DNA of 64,000 bases from Leptospira dzoumogneensis (GCF_004770895.1 NZ_RQHS01000018.1:310001-374000); one strand, 5' to 3'; shown: positions 1 through 10,236, numbered from the stretch's first letter. Translations and numbers: made by a program. Notes: generated by a model not told the origin, from the letters alone.

Positions 1-278
1 ATTATATCTTAAAAATCGAATCCAATTTTGAAAGGAACGATAGGGCAGATGAGTCCATCCTAAAGGAGATCACCCGTTTTTTTGATAGTTTGGAATCCGC
101 GGAAAAACTCTCCGAATCCAATATTGCCAGTTTGAATCTTTCTCCTAAGTCCGTGGCCCAAATCGGCCCAATTCTGGAAAAATACGAGGAATGTTACCAG
201 GAATACAGTAAACTTAAACCTGTACTCGGGAGACTGATCCGGATCGCAGACTATATTATAGAAGACGCAGAAGGCTGA
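1..278 (+). CDS. Hypothetical protein, 3' part only (truncated by window edge)
   Basis: The reading frame is open from the first bases of the window to the stop at 278, so the true start lies outside and only the last 91 or so residues are visible. An internal TTG near position 90 could be mistaken for a start, but the frame continues upstream without a stop. The visible part is hydrophilic, probably helical, and rich in Glu, Lys and Leu. I recognise no family and no motif. It precedes a secreted protein gene and fliM, but the 113-base gap leaves open whether it is in their operon. Confidence 0.65.
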   Translation, partial: YILKIESNFERNDRADESILKEITRFFDSLESAEKLSESNIASLNLSPKSVAQIGPILEKYEECYQEYSKLKPVLGRLIRIADYIIEDAEG

Positions 279-391
279 AAGGCCTTAGTTTCCTACATAA
301 TTTCCCGTATTTTTTAGTAGGTTTTGTCTCTTTTTGCCGAAATCTAAAAGAGGACCATAGATTTTGCGTCCACACGGACTGAAATTTTAGA

Positions 392-1371
392 ATGAAACGA
401 ATTCTGATCATACTAATTCTTCTCAGCACATTCGGATTGGGATCATATCCCAACAGAAATGCAAGGGGAGAAGTTTCCGAAAATTATATCCAAGCCCAAG
501 GCATAGTGGATATCAAACTTCCTAAAATGCAGTTCCGAGAAAAGGAACCTATCTCCGCTGTACTTTCCGTTCGGAATACTGGAAACGAGGTTTTAAGAAT
601 TTTTCCGTATGGAAAAGATCTTCGTTCTTTCCAAGTAATCGTAAGAGATGAAGACGGAAGAACAGTCACAAGAATTGAAGAAGAAAGAAAACAGGATCCT
701 GTCTTAAGAAGAAGGAATAAAGTAGAGAACCTGGTTGGTGACGAGGTCAAAGAGATCATTCTTCACAAGGACGAGACATTCTCCAAAGAGATCCGTATAG
801 ACCATCTATACGAGTTAGAGCCTGGTAAAAAATATTTCGTAACCGCTTACTTCTATCCTAATATCTCCGAATATGGGGACCATTTTGTAAGATCGGAAAA
901 CCATCCTTATTTCAGCGTGGAAGAACGTAAAAAAGACTGGGTGCTGCCTGGAGTTCCTTACCAAGATCCTGCAACAGACGGACTGGAACCTGAAGAAGTG
1001 ATCCATCTATTCTTAGGCGCCGAAAAAAAGAAAAACTGGAAACTCCATTTTAAATGGATCCATTTCCCTGAATACATACAAGCCTATGACAGATTTGCCA
1101 GAGATTGGCAGCAATCGGAAGAAGCCGAAAAAGATTTTGTTCTGGAAGAATTCAGAAATTATCTGGCGGAAAACAGATCCGGCGTGTTACAATATTATAA
1201 GATCCTGGGAATGGAAAAGGTGAATTCCAATCTTTCCAAAGTTAGAGTTGCAGTGGAAAGAAGAGTGAATAAGGTCCCTGTCCGATACGAATACGAATTT
1301 ACTTTAAGAAGAATGCCGGAAGAAAACGGAATGTTCTGGAAAGTGGCTAATCTATTAGCGAAGGTAAGAAA

Positions 1372-1375
<4 letters not shown>
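392..1375 (+). CDS. Secreted protein of unknown function, coupled to fliM
   Basis: The 327-residue product starts with a typical signal peptide (MKR, then a hydrophobic run to about residue 17) and has no lipobox cysteine, so export to the periplasm or beyond is likely. Residues about 30-170 look like beta-rich Ig-like folding with alternating hydrophobic strands, faintly reminiscent of BsuPI-type inhibitor domains; this is a weak resemblance only. The C-terminal half is charged, with many Glu, Lys and aromatic residues. The stop codon overlaps the fliM start by 4 bases (ATGA), which implies translational coupling. A role in the flagellum is possible from context only. Confidence 0.8.
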
Positions 1376-2397
<1,022 letters not shown>

Positions 2398-2451
2398 TCT
2401 AGTTGGCCTTAACAGAAACTTTTGATCTAGATCAAGAGCCTATCAAGACAC

Positions 2452-2482
2452 AAAAAAAGCGGGAAAAGATTCCCGCTTTTTC
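2452..2482. terminator. Rho-independent terminator after fliM, probably bidirectional
   Basis: A GC-rich stem GCGGGAA (2459-2465) pairs perfectly with TTCCCGC (2470-2476) around a 4-base loop. It is flanked by an A-run on the left and a T-run on the right, so it can terminate fliM on the plus strand and the ferredoxin gene on the minus strand. Confidence 0.85.
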
Positions 2483-2511
2483 TTTTATAGAATATAGAAA
2501 TCGGAAAACGA

Positions 2512-2730
2512 TTACTTTCTCCAGTGAATACATTCACCGGGACATTCATCCATTTCTTTCTGAACTGTTTTCCAATCTTCCTCAGGGATCTGAGCTTGGT
2601 TTACACTCTCTCCTCCGATATGAGTTTCGGAAGTATCATTATCGTCCATTTGAAAGTACTTAGGTAGATTGTCTGCACACTGGTTGCAAGAAGTACAGTT
2701 GTCCTTATCCACATAGGCTATTTTGCTCAT
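2512..2730 (-). CDS. Single-cluster ferredoxin
   Basis: The 72-residue acidic protein carries a C-x2-C-x2-C set at Cys12, Cys15 and Cys18 and a distant Cys63-Pro, the arrangement of small ferredoxins with one [4Fe-4S] (or [3Fe-4S]) cluster. Cys67 is an extra cysteine near the end. It would act as a soluble one-electron carrier; the partner is not evident. The start has a good Shine-Dalgarno sequence (AAAGGAG about 8 bases upstream). It converges with fliM and probably shares its terminator. The overlapping plus-strand frame at 2403-2663 is a shadow. Confidence 0.9.
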   Translation of the reverse strand: MSKIAYVDKDNCTSCNQCADNLPKYFQMDDNDTSETHIGGESVNQAQIPEEDWKTVQKEMDECPGECIHWRK

Positions 2731-2985
2731 TCTGTCACTCCTTTGGAACTTTTTAGTTCTTCTATTTGGCGGTCTAGGGCTACAATTTCTAGACTGGGGC
2801 TATGGCGCAATACCTTTTCCTTTCAGATTCCGCCGCTGATTGCCAGTCTCAATGGGATTTGAGGCCTTATATGAATTAGACAAGTCCCATCCCGAATAAT
2901 TCAAAAGGTCCGAGTAAAAATGTGGACGGAAATTTCTTTCATCGATATTCTTCCTAAACCTATTTCAAGGGAGAATCAGAACTAA

Positions 2986-3915
2986 ATGAAACGGATTGCC
3001 ATAACCTTCTTTCTGGCCCTAAGCATTGTATTTGTAGATTGTAAGAAAGCCAAAGAAGATCTCCAAGGTGGAGTGATCACATTTACCAAGGGAACTGTAA
3101 AAATTTTCGATAAGGCCGGAAAAGAAAAAGCGGTATCTCTTGATACTTTCCTTTTACCGGAAGATAAGATAGAGACTGGAAAGGATTCTTATGCGGACCT
3201 TCAGTTGACCGAGGGACTTCTTGTTAGGATCAAAGAAAACACGAGTCTCACTTTGAAGAAAATTTTTATAGATTCCGCAAATGGAGAAACCTTCGCGGAT
3301 CTGGGTCTGACAAAGGGGAAAATTTTCACCAAGGTTGGGGGCAAACTCAGCAAAACTTCCAAGTTCATCGTTTCAACTCCGACAGTCGTGGCTTCCGTTC
3401 GAGGAACAGAGTTCATAGTAGAAGAATCCGGTAAAGGAACAAGCACCAGAGTTTCAGACGGTTCGGTCGAAGTAGCAGATGCGGATAATCCTGAAAGCCA
3501 GGCGATTGCGGACGCAGGGGAGAATGTTAGTTCTAACGGAGATACATTCAAAGAACAACCTTTAACAGAGGATGAAGCCCAAGAATTAAAAGATGATTCC
3601 GCTACCATCCAATCCATTACGGAAGAACAAAGAGCTCGTATCCAAGAGATCCTAAAAGATTTCCAAGAGAATAAGGCGAGAATTCTCCAAGGATTAGAAG
3701 AGCAAAAACAAAGAAATAGAGAATTGATCGAAGGTGCTAAAGAAGAGAACCGTAAACTTCTAGAAGAAGCTAAGAGTGCCGGAAAAGAGGAAAAAGAAGC
3801 CATCCAAAAGGCAGGCAAAGAAGAGAAAGAAAAAGTAAAATCTTCTATGGACGATGCCAAGAAAGAATTGGAAAACCAGCGTAAGTCTTTAAAGGACCAG
3901 GCGGCTCCTAAATAA
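2986..3915 (+). CDS. FecR-domain lipoprotein with coiled-coil C terminus
   Basis: The 309-residue product has a lipoprotein signal peptide ending at Cys19 (VFVDC), consistent with a spirochaetal lipobox. Residues about 30-150 match a FecR-like domain: a beta-rich segment with the GTVKIF and TPTVVASVRGTEFIV strands typical of the family. Residues about 190-309 are rich in Glu, Lys and Gln with heptad-like spacing and should form a long coiled coil. Leptospires carry several FecR-domain lipoproteins (LipL45 is the best known), but this one need not be an iron regulator; no sigma or TonB gene adjoins it. It has its own terminator. Confidence 0.88.
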   Translation: MKRIAITFFLALSIVFVDCKKAKEDLQGGVITFTKGTVKIFDKAGKEKAVSLDTFLLPEDKIETGKDSYADLQLTEGLLVRIKENTSLTLKKIFIDSANGETFADLGLTKGKIFTKVGGKLSKTSKFIVSTPTVVASVRGTEFIVEESGKGTSTRVSDGSVEVADADNPESQAIADAGENVSSNGDTFKEQPLTEDEAQELKDDSATIQSITEEQRARIQEILKDFQENKARILQGLEEQKQRNRELIEGAKEENRKLLEEAKSAGKEEKEAIQKAGKEEKEKVKSSMDDAKKELENQRKSLKDQAAPK

Positions 3916-3942
3916 TTCCGATTTTCATTCTGAAAAAACAAA

Positions 3943-3973
3943 GGGCCGTTTCCGTAAGGAAGCGGCTTTTTTT
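3943..3973. terminator. Rho-independent terminator between the FecR lipoprotein gene and SemiSWEET
   Basis: Stem GCCGTTTCC (3945-3953) pairs with GGAAGCGGC (3958-3966), with one G-T wobble, across a GTAA tetraloop; a T-run follows at 3967-3973. The T-run overlaps the end of the convergent SemiSWEET coding sequence. Confidence 0.85.
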
Positions 3974-4238
3974 ATACTTCTTCTTTGGAACGAAGTTTGT
4001 ACCAAAGAATTGTGGTGGTGAAAATTAAGGTGAATGCATTTGCGAGAATGATCGGAAAATCATTCTTTAATACCCCGTAACAAAGCCAGAAAAATACTCC
4101 CACTGAAAGAACAAGATACATGTTCCTGGAAATATCCCTGGTCCTTTTTTCCAGGATCACTTTGATGAGCTGGGGAAGAAATGCCAGAGTAGTCAAAGTG
4201 CAAGCGATAAATCCAAGTAAAGAAATCGGATCTATCAT
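3972..4238 (-). CDS. SemiSWEET sugar transporter
   Basis: The 88-residue protein has three predicted membrane helices and the PQ-loop signature FLPQL in the first helix, followed by the TRDISRNMY segment and a third helix with ILAN. This is the half-size SWEET architecture: two copies dimerise to form a sugar uniporter in the inner membrane. The pattern agrees closely with the Leptospira biflexa SemiSWEET of known structure, from memory. Its start codon overlaps the queF stop by 4 bases, so the two are translated together although their functions seem unrelated. Confidence 0.93.
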   Translation of the reverse strand: MIDPISLLGFIACTLTTLAFLPQLIKVILEKRTRDISRNMYLVLSVGVFFWLCYGVLKNDFPIILANAFTLIFTTTILWYKLRSKEEV

Positions 4239-4648
4239 TTGCTTGTGTACTCTCTTGTGACTATCGTTTTGATCCCGCCTCTTAGATTATAATCGCCCTT
4301 GACCTTGATATATTTTGGATCCACAGATTGGACCAGATCTTCTAAGATATGATTTACCACATTCTCATGAAAGATGCCCAGGTTTCTGTAGGCGAGAATG
4401 TACTCTTTCAGGGATTTTAATTCTATACATTTTGCCTTTGGTATATAACTGATCTCTATCACTCCAAAATCCGGCAGTCCGGTCTTTGGGCAAACCGCGG
4501 TGAATTCCGGAATGGTAAAATCGATTGTGTAATCCTTACCTTCGTACACATTGGCGAAAGATTCTATCTCGGGAAGTTTTAGGCTGGGGATATGGTCCTG
4601 TCTTCCCTCATAAGCGGAAATTCCGATCGACTCTTGTTGATTACTCAT
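4235..4648 (-). CDS. queF: NADPH-dependent 7-cyano-7-deazaguanine reductase (preQ0 reductase)
   Basis: QueF reduces preQ0 to preQ1 in queuosine tRNA modification. The 137-residue length is that of the short unimodular QueF type. The catalytic cysteine is Cys53 in TAVCPKTGLPDFG, with Asp60 as the expected proton donor, and a substrate/NADPH-binding stretch around ELKSLKEY follows. It is the first gene of a two-gene unit with the SemiSWEET gene. Other queuosine genes are not in the window. Confidence 0.95.
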   Translation of the reverse strand: MSNQQESIGISAYEGRQDHIPSLKLPEIESFANVYEGKDYTIDFTIPEFTAVCPKTGLPDFGVIEISYIPKAKCIELKSLKEYILAYRNLGIFHENVVNHILEDLVQSVDPKYIKVKGDYNLRGGIKTIVTREYTSK

Positions 4649-4738
4649 GATTCCCTCTTTAAAACCAGAGTTTTCCGGACTTTGTCTCTGGGAATCTTTT
4701 TACAACTCACATAAAGGAAACGTTAAGGATACCTTGGA

Positions 4739-6550
4739 ATGAAGCACCAAAATGTAATTGGGATCGTGGATTTTGGAGGGCAGTACGCCCATTTGATCGC
4801 GTCCAGAATTCGTCGTTTAGGGGCTTATTCCGAAATTTTAGGGAACGACGAACCTATTGAAACATATTCCAAACTTTCAGGGATCATCCTATCCGGGGGA
4901 CCTGAAAGTGTATACGAACCGGATTCTCCTTCCTTGCCGGTCGAAGTCTTACAACTAGGAATTCCAGTTTTAGGGATCTGCTACGGCCACCAACTCATGA
5001 TGAAACTTTTAGGTGGAGAAGTTAAAAAAGCGGGAATAGCGGAATACGGAAGAGCTGCTTTAGATTTTATTGATACATCCAAAACACAACTACTCAAAGG
5101 TTTCCAAGGCGGAGAAGTCGCCTGGATGAGCCATGGAGACGAGGTGACTCGTTTGCCGGCAGGCTTTACTCGAACTGCATCCAGCCAAGACTGCGAATAC
5201 GCAGTGGTTGAAAATCCAACCCAGAAATGGTTCGGGATACAACTCCATCCGGAAGTAACCCATACGGAAAAAGGTTCCGTACTTCTAGAAAACTTCGTAA
5301 AAATTTCAGGGGCAGAAGGCACCTGGAATCTAAAACAATTCTTAGATCTAAAAGAAGAAGAGTTACATTCTATAGTTCCTGCAGACAAAAAGATTTTTTT
5401 ACTCGTGTCCGGAGGAGTGGATTCCACTGTTTCGTACCTTCTTCTTTCCAGAGCTTTAGGAAAAGACAGAGTGAAGGGTGTTCTGATAGATACCGGATTT
5501 ATGAGAAAGGACGAGGTTGCAAGTCTTCAGGAAAAACTTTCTCCACAAGGCATCCAGTTGCATGTCCACGACGCTTCCGAACTTTTTTATTCCGCTCTAA
5601 AAGGTAAAAAAGATCCGGAAGAAAAACGTAAAATTGTAGGAAATTTATTCTTACAAGCACAGGCAGACTGTGCGAAAAGTTTAGGACTGAATGCGGACGA
5701 ATGGTTACTCGGACAAGGAACCATCTATCCGGACACCATAGAAAGCGGCGGAACTAAACATTCTCATACGATCAAGACACATCATAATAGGGTAGAAGCC
5801 ATCCAAAAATTAATGGAAGAAGGTAAGGTAGTAGAACCGATCAAAGACCTTTACAAAGACGAGGTCCGAGAACTTGGAAACTATTTGGGACTTCCTAAAG
5901 AATGGACGGGAAGACATCCTTTCCCGGGACCTGGGCTTGTGGTCCGAATGATCGCACAAGAAAAACCTGTCGAAGGATCCGTTCAGAAAAAGCTGGATGA
6001 GCTAGTAGGTTCAGACAATTCACTTCAAGCAAAACTTCTTCCTGTGGCTTCCGTGGGAGTAAAAGGGGACCAGAGATCTTACGCACATTGTGCTGCGATT
6101 TCTGGAGATAAGACCTGGGACGAGCTGGATAAAATTTCAACAGCGATCACAAACCAAATCTCTTCCGTAAACCGAGTCGTTCTATTTTTAGGAAAGTCCG
6201 GATCCTTCTCCAAAGCAAACTTCAAATTCCAGTCGATCGACTTGGACAAAAAAGATTCCGATATTTTGAGAGAGGCTGACGCTGCAGTCGAAAAGGTTCT
6301 CCAAAAAAGAAAGATCTACGATCAAATTTGGCAAATGCCTGTGGTACTTCTTCCTTTGGGATCTGAATCCGGAAAAAGAAGTATCGTTCTTAGACCGGTG
6401 GATTCTCAAGAAGCGATGACTGCTAGTTTTTTTCGATTGGAAAAAGATGTTTTGGAGGAACTCGTTTCTGAAGTTTTGAAAGTTCCCGGGATAGAGTATC
6501 TGTTTTTCGATCTCACTAACAAACCGCCAGGCACGATCGAGTGGGAATAA
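4739..6550 (+). CDS. guaA: GMP synthase (glutamine-hydrolysing), long eukaryote-like form
   Basis: The enzyme converts XMP to GMP using glutamine and ATP. The N-terminal class I glutaminase (about 1-190) has the triad Cys81 (GICYGHQ), His170 and Glu172. The ATP-pyrophosphatase domain has the PP-loop SGGVDS at 224-229. At 603 residues it is about 80 longer than E. coli GuaA; the extra length is in the dimerisation region, where segments such as VGVKGDQRSY, NRVVLF, QMPVVLLPL and the end KPPGTIEWE parallel human GMPS rather than the short bacterial form. It stands alone, 90 bases from divergent queF. Confidence 0.95.
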   Translation: MKHQNVIGIVDFGGQYAHLIASRIRRLGAYSEILGNDEPIETYSKLSGIILSGGPESVYEPDSPSLPVEVLQLGIPVLGICYGHQLMMKLLGGEVKKAGIAEYGRAALDFIDTSKTQLLKGFQGGEVAWMSHGDEVTRLPAGFTRTASSQDCEYAVVENPTQKWFGIQLHPEVTHTEKGSVLLENFVKISGAEGTWNLKQFLDLKEEELHSIVPADKKIFLLVSGGVDSTVSYLLLSRALGKDRVKGVLIDTGFMRKDEVASLQEKLSPQGIQLHVHDASELFYSALKGKKDPEEKRKIVGNLFLQAQADCAKSLGLNADEWLLGQGTIYPDTIESGGTKHSHTIKTHHNRVEAIQKLMEEGKVVEPIKDLYKDEVRELGNYLGLPKEWTGRHPFPGPGLVVRMIAQEKPVEGSVQKKLDELVGSDNSLQAKLLPVASVGVKGDQRSYAHCAAISGDKTWDELDKISTAITNQISSVNRVVLFLGKSGSFSKANFKFQSIDLDKKDSDILREADAAVEKVLQKRKIYDQIWQMPVVLLPLGSESGKRSIVLRPVDSQEAMTASFFRLEKDVLEELVSEVLKVPGIEYLFFDLTNKPPGTIEWE

Positions 6551-6572
6551 ATTCTCCACTCCGAGTTTAAGC

Positions 6573-7022
6573 CTAATCTGAAAGATCGGACCTGAGTTTT
6601 GGGATCAGGAAATTTTTCCCATTCCAGATCAGATCCCAATTTTCAGGATTTTCTCTCCATTCTAACTCAGGATCTACTAATATTTCCGTGGAAACTCTTC
6701 CCCAGATCTCTTTTTGGAAAGGGTGGAGTAGATTTCCAAAAGGATCGAATTTTAAATTTTCCGGCTGGAATTGGATCCCTTTTTCTCCTCCGTAATAAAG
6801 TTTATCTCCAATCCTATGTTTGAAGAGCAGCGGGTAATGTTCCGTTCTCACAAAATTCATTTCTTTTCCGCAGGGAGAGATATAGGCGCATTCAGGATAT
6901 TTGTCTGTCCGGTTTTTTTCTAGATGAGTGAAAAAGAAGTCTAGAAACTTTTTGTCCGTCAGCTCGGAATCCTCGTGGAAAAGTCTGCCGCTTGCGTCAA
7001 TTCGATAGAAATAGATCCTCAA
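6573..7022 (-). CDS. UPF0598/DUF4505 family protein
   Basis: The 149-residue protein resembles the UPF0598 (DUF4505) family, whose human member is C8orf82: a YFYRID...GRLF start, FFTHLEKNR, then SPCGKEMNFVR, a YYGGE segment and NLLHP appear in the same order as I recall for that family. No biochemical function is established to my knowledge. It has no signal peptide or membrane helix. Translation begins at a TTG (7020-7022), supported by a GGAGG sequence about 8 bases upstream. It converges with guaA and diverges from the tRNA genes. Confidence 0.8.
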   Translation of the reverse strand: MRIYFYRIDASGRLFHEDSELTDKKFLDFFFTHLEKNRTDKYPECAYISPCGKEMNFVRTEHYPLLFKHRIGDKLYYGGEKGIQFQPENLKFDPFGNLLHPFQKEIWGRVSTEILVDPELEWRENPENWDLIWNGKNFLIPKLRSDLSD

Positions 7023-7043
7023 AGTCTTTCCTCCACTTTTCTA

Positions 7044-7073
7044 TTGACACCTTGCCCATACACAAAATCATAC
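7044..7073 (+). promoter_or_regulatory. Candidate promoter of the tRNA-Cys/tRNA-Leu unit
   Basis: A perfect -35 hexamer TTGACA lies at 7044-7049, followed after 17-19 bases by a poor -10 candidate (CATACC/TCATAC around 7068-7074), 8-10 bases before the first tRNA nucleotide. The position is right; the -10 is weak, so this is a suggestion. Confidence 0.4.
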
Positions 7074-7080
7074 CTCATAT

Positions 7081-7152
<72 letters not shown>

Positions 7153-7169
7153 GGCAGAGTCTCTCAAAC

Positions 7170-7256
<87 letters not shown>

Positions 7257-7258
7257 AC

Positions 7259-9229
7259 TTAATTCAATTTAAAATCGCAGAGATCTCCTAAGTCTAAGAC
7301 CGGCAGATCCATCTGCTTCTCCCGATCAAAACCTCCATAACGGATCTTAAAACTCCTAAAATATACGATATCCGGAAAGATCGTAATTTTAGAAAGTCCC
7401 ATGGTTTCTTTCCAAATGAAGGAATTCCAACCGGGTTTCAGATCTATTTCTTTAGTTCCTAAATCATATTTTCTATGAGACCAATAGAGTTTGTCCTCAT
7501 CAAAAGATTCTTCCGAAAAAACCGTAACGCCAATCTTGTGCGGCGGATTTTTCCATTCAGTAGAAATATAGATCCCGAAAGAATATTCTTCTTCTCTTAG
7601 TTTTGCAGGATTTGGATATCTATGAGTGAGACAACCTTCGACTGAAAATTCAGATCCTGCATCTGCCGCGGAGACTCGTATACTATCTGAAATTCTTTTT
7701 TTTCTTTCCTCGATTTGATTCCTGAAAGGAAGGATACTCCTTTCTATTTTTTTAGCAAGAGCAGGAGAAGAGGCAAAAACCTGTCTTCCATACGCAAGTT
7801 CCGGAGGGATAGAAAGTCTCCAAATCCAAAAGGATACGTTCAAAAGTAAGGTAATGCTTAAGAAGATAGTAGGAGCAGAATAGGATTTAGAAGAAGTTTC
7901 CTTTTCCCTTCCCCATAAAAGTCCGGCCAAAGCGAAGAATGGAAGCGCAACCTCATCATCCAAAAGATAACATTGGAAAAATCCGGCCACCCAGATAAAT
8001 CCAACTCCTATTAAGGGAAAGTTCCCTTCTTCCAAACTGGAACCTGCGATTTTTCTAAATAAAAGGTAGAAGAATCCGATCCATAGAATTCCGGAAAACC
8101 ATCCTCCTACGATCGCAAATTCTAAAATATCATTATGTGCATGTTTATTCGGAGTAATGAATAACTCATACCAAAGTTGTTCATTCTTTTCTATAAATGA
8201 TTTAGAAACCTCCGAACTTGCTTCTTTGAATCTTCCTCCTCCTGTTCCCAAAATTGGATTTTCTGTAAGTAGAGGAAGGCTGAGTTTATAGATCCAATAT
8301 CTTTGGTTTTCGGGTGTTTGTATCTCTGTGAGTTGGGCGAGTGTTCTCTGTAATAACCAATTCCTTTGGTAGAAGAATCGAATAGTCACTCCGAGTACGA
8401 TCAAAACTGCGATTACAATTGAGGCTCGCGCCATAGTAATCCTAGGAAATTTACCGGAGAAATCTTTCCATTTGCTCAGAATAAAATAAACTGTTACTGC
8501 AAGAACTCCAAGCCATGCGGACTTGCTTTGGTTGAGTAAAAATACCCAGAATGCAAATAAAAGTAGAATGCTAAAAACCGCTGCGAGTTTTAGATCCTTC
8601 TTCTTTATCTTTTGTAAAACAAGAAGTGCAAGTCCCGGAATATAAAAAGAAATTAATCCACCATAGGTCAAATGAGTGTTCATTAACCCGATCGGAAGAT
8701 AAGTTTCTAAGCCGAAAAGTGGCCCTGCAGGATGTTGTCTTCTATCTCCTGGAGCCGGAGTAAAACCGTTGGAGATATATTTTCCAAGTCTATATTCGCT
8801 GAAAACGGATGCGATGCCTGAGATCAAAACTAGAATAAAAGAGATCCAAAGATATTTATAGATCAGATTTCTATTTTTTTCTTCTGAAGAATGTACGGCG
8901 GCGATCGGAAATAAGATCGAGAGCCAGAAATCTCCTGCTTCCGACTGTCTTGCAAATGTTTTCCAGAAATTGGAATATTCTACCCAATGATACAAAGATG
9001 AAATGAATACAAGAGAGTACGCTCCTAAAATAAATCCCCAGGGCAGAAGATAATTTTTGACCTTTTGGAAATTCTCCTTTGGGGAGAATATAAAACAGAA
9101 AATGCTTAGGCCCGCCAAGATTTGAGACGCGGAAACGGAAAGTGGAAACGCTGCTAAAAATAATAATAAGGAATAAAAGGAGATCTTTCCGGAGGTCTCG
9201 GAAATCCTAGAAAAGAAGGTATCTTTCAC
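7259..9229 (-). CDS. O-antigen ligase/polymerase-like membrane protein (Wzy_C family)
   Basis: The 656-residue protein has ten or more predicted membrane helices in residues about 15-470 and a large periplasmic loop carrying the HAHNDILEFAIVGGW motif characteristic of the Wzy_C superfamily (WaaL ligases, Wzy polymerases). It would act in the inner membrane on lipid-linked O-antigen. A soluble C-terminal part of about 160 residues with a probable beta fold is additional to the usual core. The start is GTG at 9229. It lies beside LPS genes (glycosyltransferase, gmhA) on the other strand. Ligase versus polymerase cannot be decided here. Confidence 0.85.
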   Translation of the reverse strand: MKDTFFSRISETSGKISFYSLLLFLAAFPLSVSASQILAGLSIFCFIFSPKENFQKVKNYLLPWGFILGAYSLVFISSLYHWVEYSNFWKTFARQSEAGDFWLSILFPIAAVHSSEEKNRNLIYKYLWISFILVLISGIASVFSEYRLGKYISNGFTPAPGDRRQHPAGPLFGLETYLPIGLMNTHLTYGGLISFYIPGLALLVLQKIKKKDLKLAAVFSILLLFAFWVFLLNQSKSAWLGVLAVTVYFILSKWKDFSGKFPRITMARASIVIAVLIVLGVTIRFFYQRNWLLQRTLAQLTEIQTPENQRYWIYKLSLPLLTENPILGTGGGRFKEASSEVSKSFIEKNEQLWYELFITPNKHAHNDILEFAIVGGWFSGILWIGFFYLLFRKIAGSSLEEGNFPLIGVGFIWVAGFFQCYLLDDEVALPFFALAGLLWGREKETSSKSYSAPTIFLSITLLLNVSFWIWRLSIPPELAYGRQVFASSPALAKKIERSILPFRNQIEERKKRISDSIRVSAADAGSEFSVEGCLTHRYPNPAKLREEEYSFGIYISTEWKNPPHKIGVTVFSEESFDEDKLYWSHRKYDLGTKEIDLKPGWNSFIWKETMGLSKITIFPDIVYFRSFKIRYGGFDREKQMDLPVLDLGDLCDFKLN

Positions 9230-9335
9230 AAGGCCCCAGACTTTCCTTTTCCTCTCAGATTTCCAGAAAAAACCGCTGACAAAGAAGGAAAACCTACTAT
9301 TTTAGGAATTCATTCGCTTCCGCGAATTCTAACTT

Positions 9336-10235
9336 ATGGCAGAATCCGTTAAAACCAAGGAATCTTCTTCCCCTAAAAAAAAGAAATCTAAGACTAAGGC
9401 ACCTCTCAGCAGAAACGAGGTCCGGGAAAGATTTCTAAAAAAACTTTCAGTTGCGATCATCACTTATAATGAAGAGGCGAATATCGGGGATTGTATCAAA
9501 TCCTGCAGGGATATTGCGGACGAGATCATCGTTTTAGACTCCAATAGCACTGACAAAACCAAAGAGATCAGCGAGTCCTTTCCCGAGGTAAAATTCTCTT
9601 CCCAGAATTTTAAGGGACATGTGGAACAGAAGAATGACGCGATCTCTCTCTGTAAGAACGAATGGATCCTGTCTTTGGATGCGGATGAACGTCTAAGTGA
9701 AGAACTCCAAAATTCTCTTCGTACTTTTTTAGAAAGCCCTGAAGATCCTTCTTTGAACGGACTTAAAGTTTCCAGACTGACTTTCCATATGGGAAGGTTT
9801 ATCCGTTTTTCGGGATGGTATCCTCAAACCAAGTATCGAATCATTCGAAAGTCAAAGTCCAAATGGATGGGTGAAAATCCTCATGACTATCTAGTGGTAG
9901 AGGGGAAGGGCAAAAAGATAAAAGGGGATATATTACATTATAGTTTTGCGGACCTTTCCCAACAAGTAGATACGATCAATAAATTCTCATCTATCGTTTC
10001 CTGGACCCGTTGGAAGAAGAATAAAAAATTCTCCCTGGCCCGCACGATCACAAAACCATTCGGAAAATTTGTAGAAATTTATTTTTTCAAATTAGGTTTT
10101 TTGGATGGATTCCCCGGATTTACGATCGCAATCTCTTCTGCATATTCCACTTTTCTAAAAGAAGCAAAGGTCTACGAAATGGGGAAAAAATTGATAGAAC
10201 GCCCTTCCAATCTCCGAAAAGATTACGGGAACTAA
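9336..10235 (+). CDS. Family 2 glycosyltransferase, WaaE/LgtF-like (LPS core)
   Basis: The 299-residue protein has a lysine-rich N terminus and a GT-A domain beginning SVAIITYNEEANIGDCI at about residue 36, with VLDSNSTDKT and the metal-binding DADERLS motif. This is the pattern of WaaE/LgtF-type transferases that add glucose to LPS inner-core heptose. It is probably cytoplasmic and membrane-associated. It is followed after one base by an unknown gene and then by gmhA, so the three are likely one operon for core oligosaccharide synthesis. Confidence 0.87.
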   Translation: MAESVKTKESSSPKKKKSKTKAPLSRNEVRERFLKKLSVAIITYNEEANIGDCIKSCRDIADEIIVLDSNSTDKTKEISESFPEVKFSSQNFKGHVEQKNDAISLCKNEWILSLDADERLSEELQNSLRTFLESPEDPSLNGLKVSRLTFHMGRFIRFSGWYPQTKYRIIRKSKSKWMGENPHDYLVVEGKGKKIKGDILHYSFADLSQQVDTINKFSSIVSWTRWKKNKKFSLARTITKPFGKFVEIYFFKLGFLDGFPGFTIAISSAYSTFLKEAKVYEMGKKLIERPSNLRKDYGN

Positions 10236-10236
10236 G

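Noticed and set aside
2403..2663. 86-codon plus-strand frame after fliM
   Set aside because: It reads through the fliM terminator and is antisense to the ferredoxin gene, which has a clear motif and ribosome-binding site.
3201..3941. 246-codon minus-strand frame antisense to the FecR lipoprotein
   Set aside because: Serine/phenylalanine-rich composition typical of an antisense shadow; the plus-strand protein has a clear domain and signal peptide.
5227..5607. 126-codon plus-strand frame inside guaA
   Set aside because: Overlaps the glutaminase/PP-loop coding sequence in another frame and has arginine/phenylalanine-rich shadow composition.
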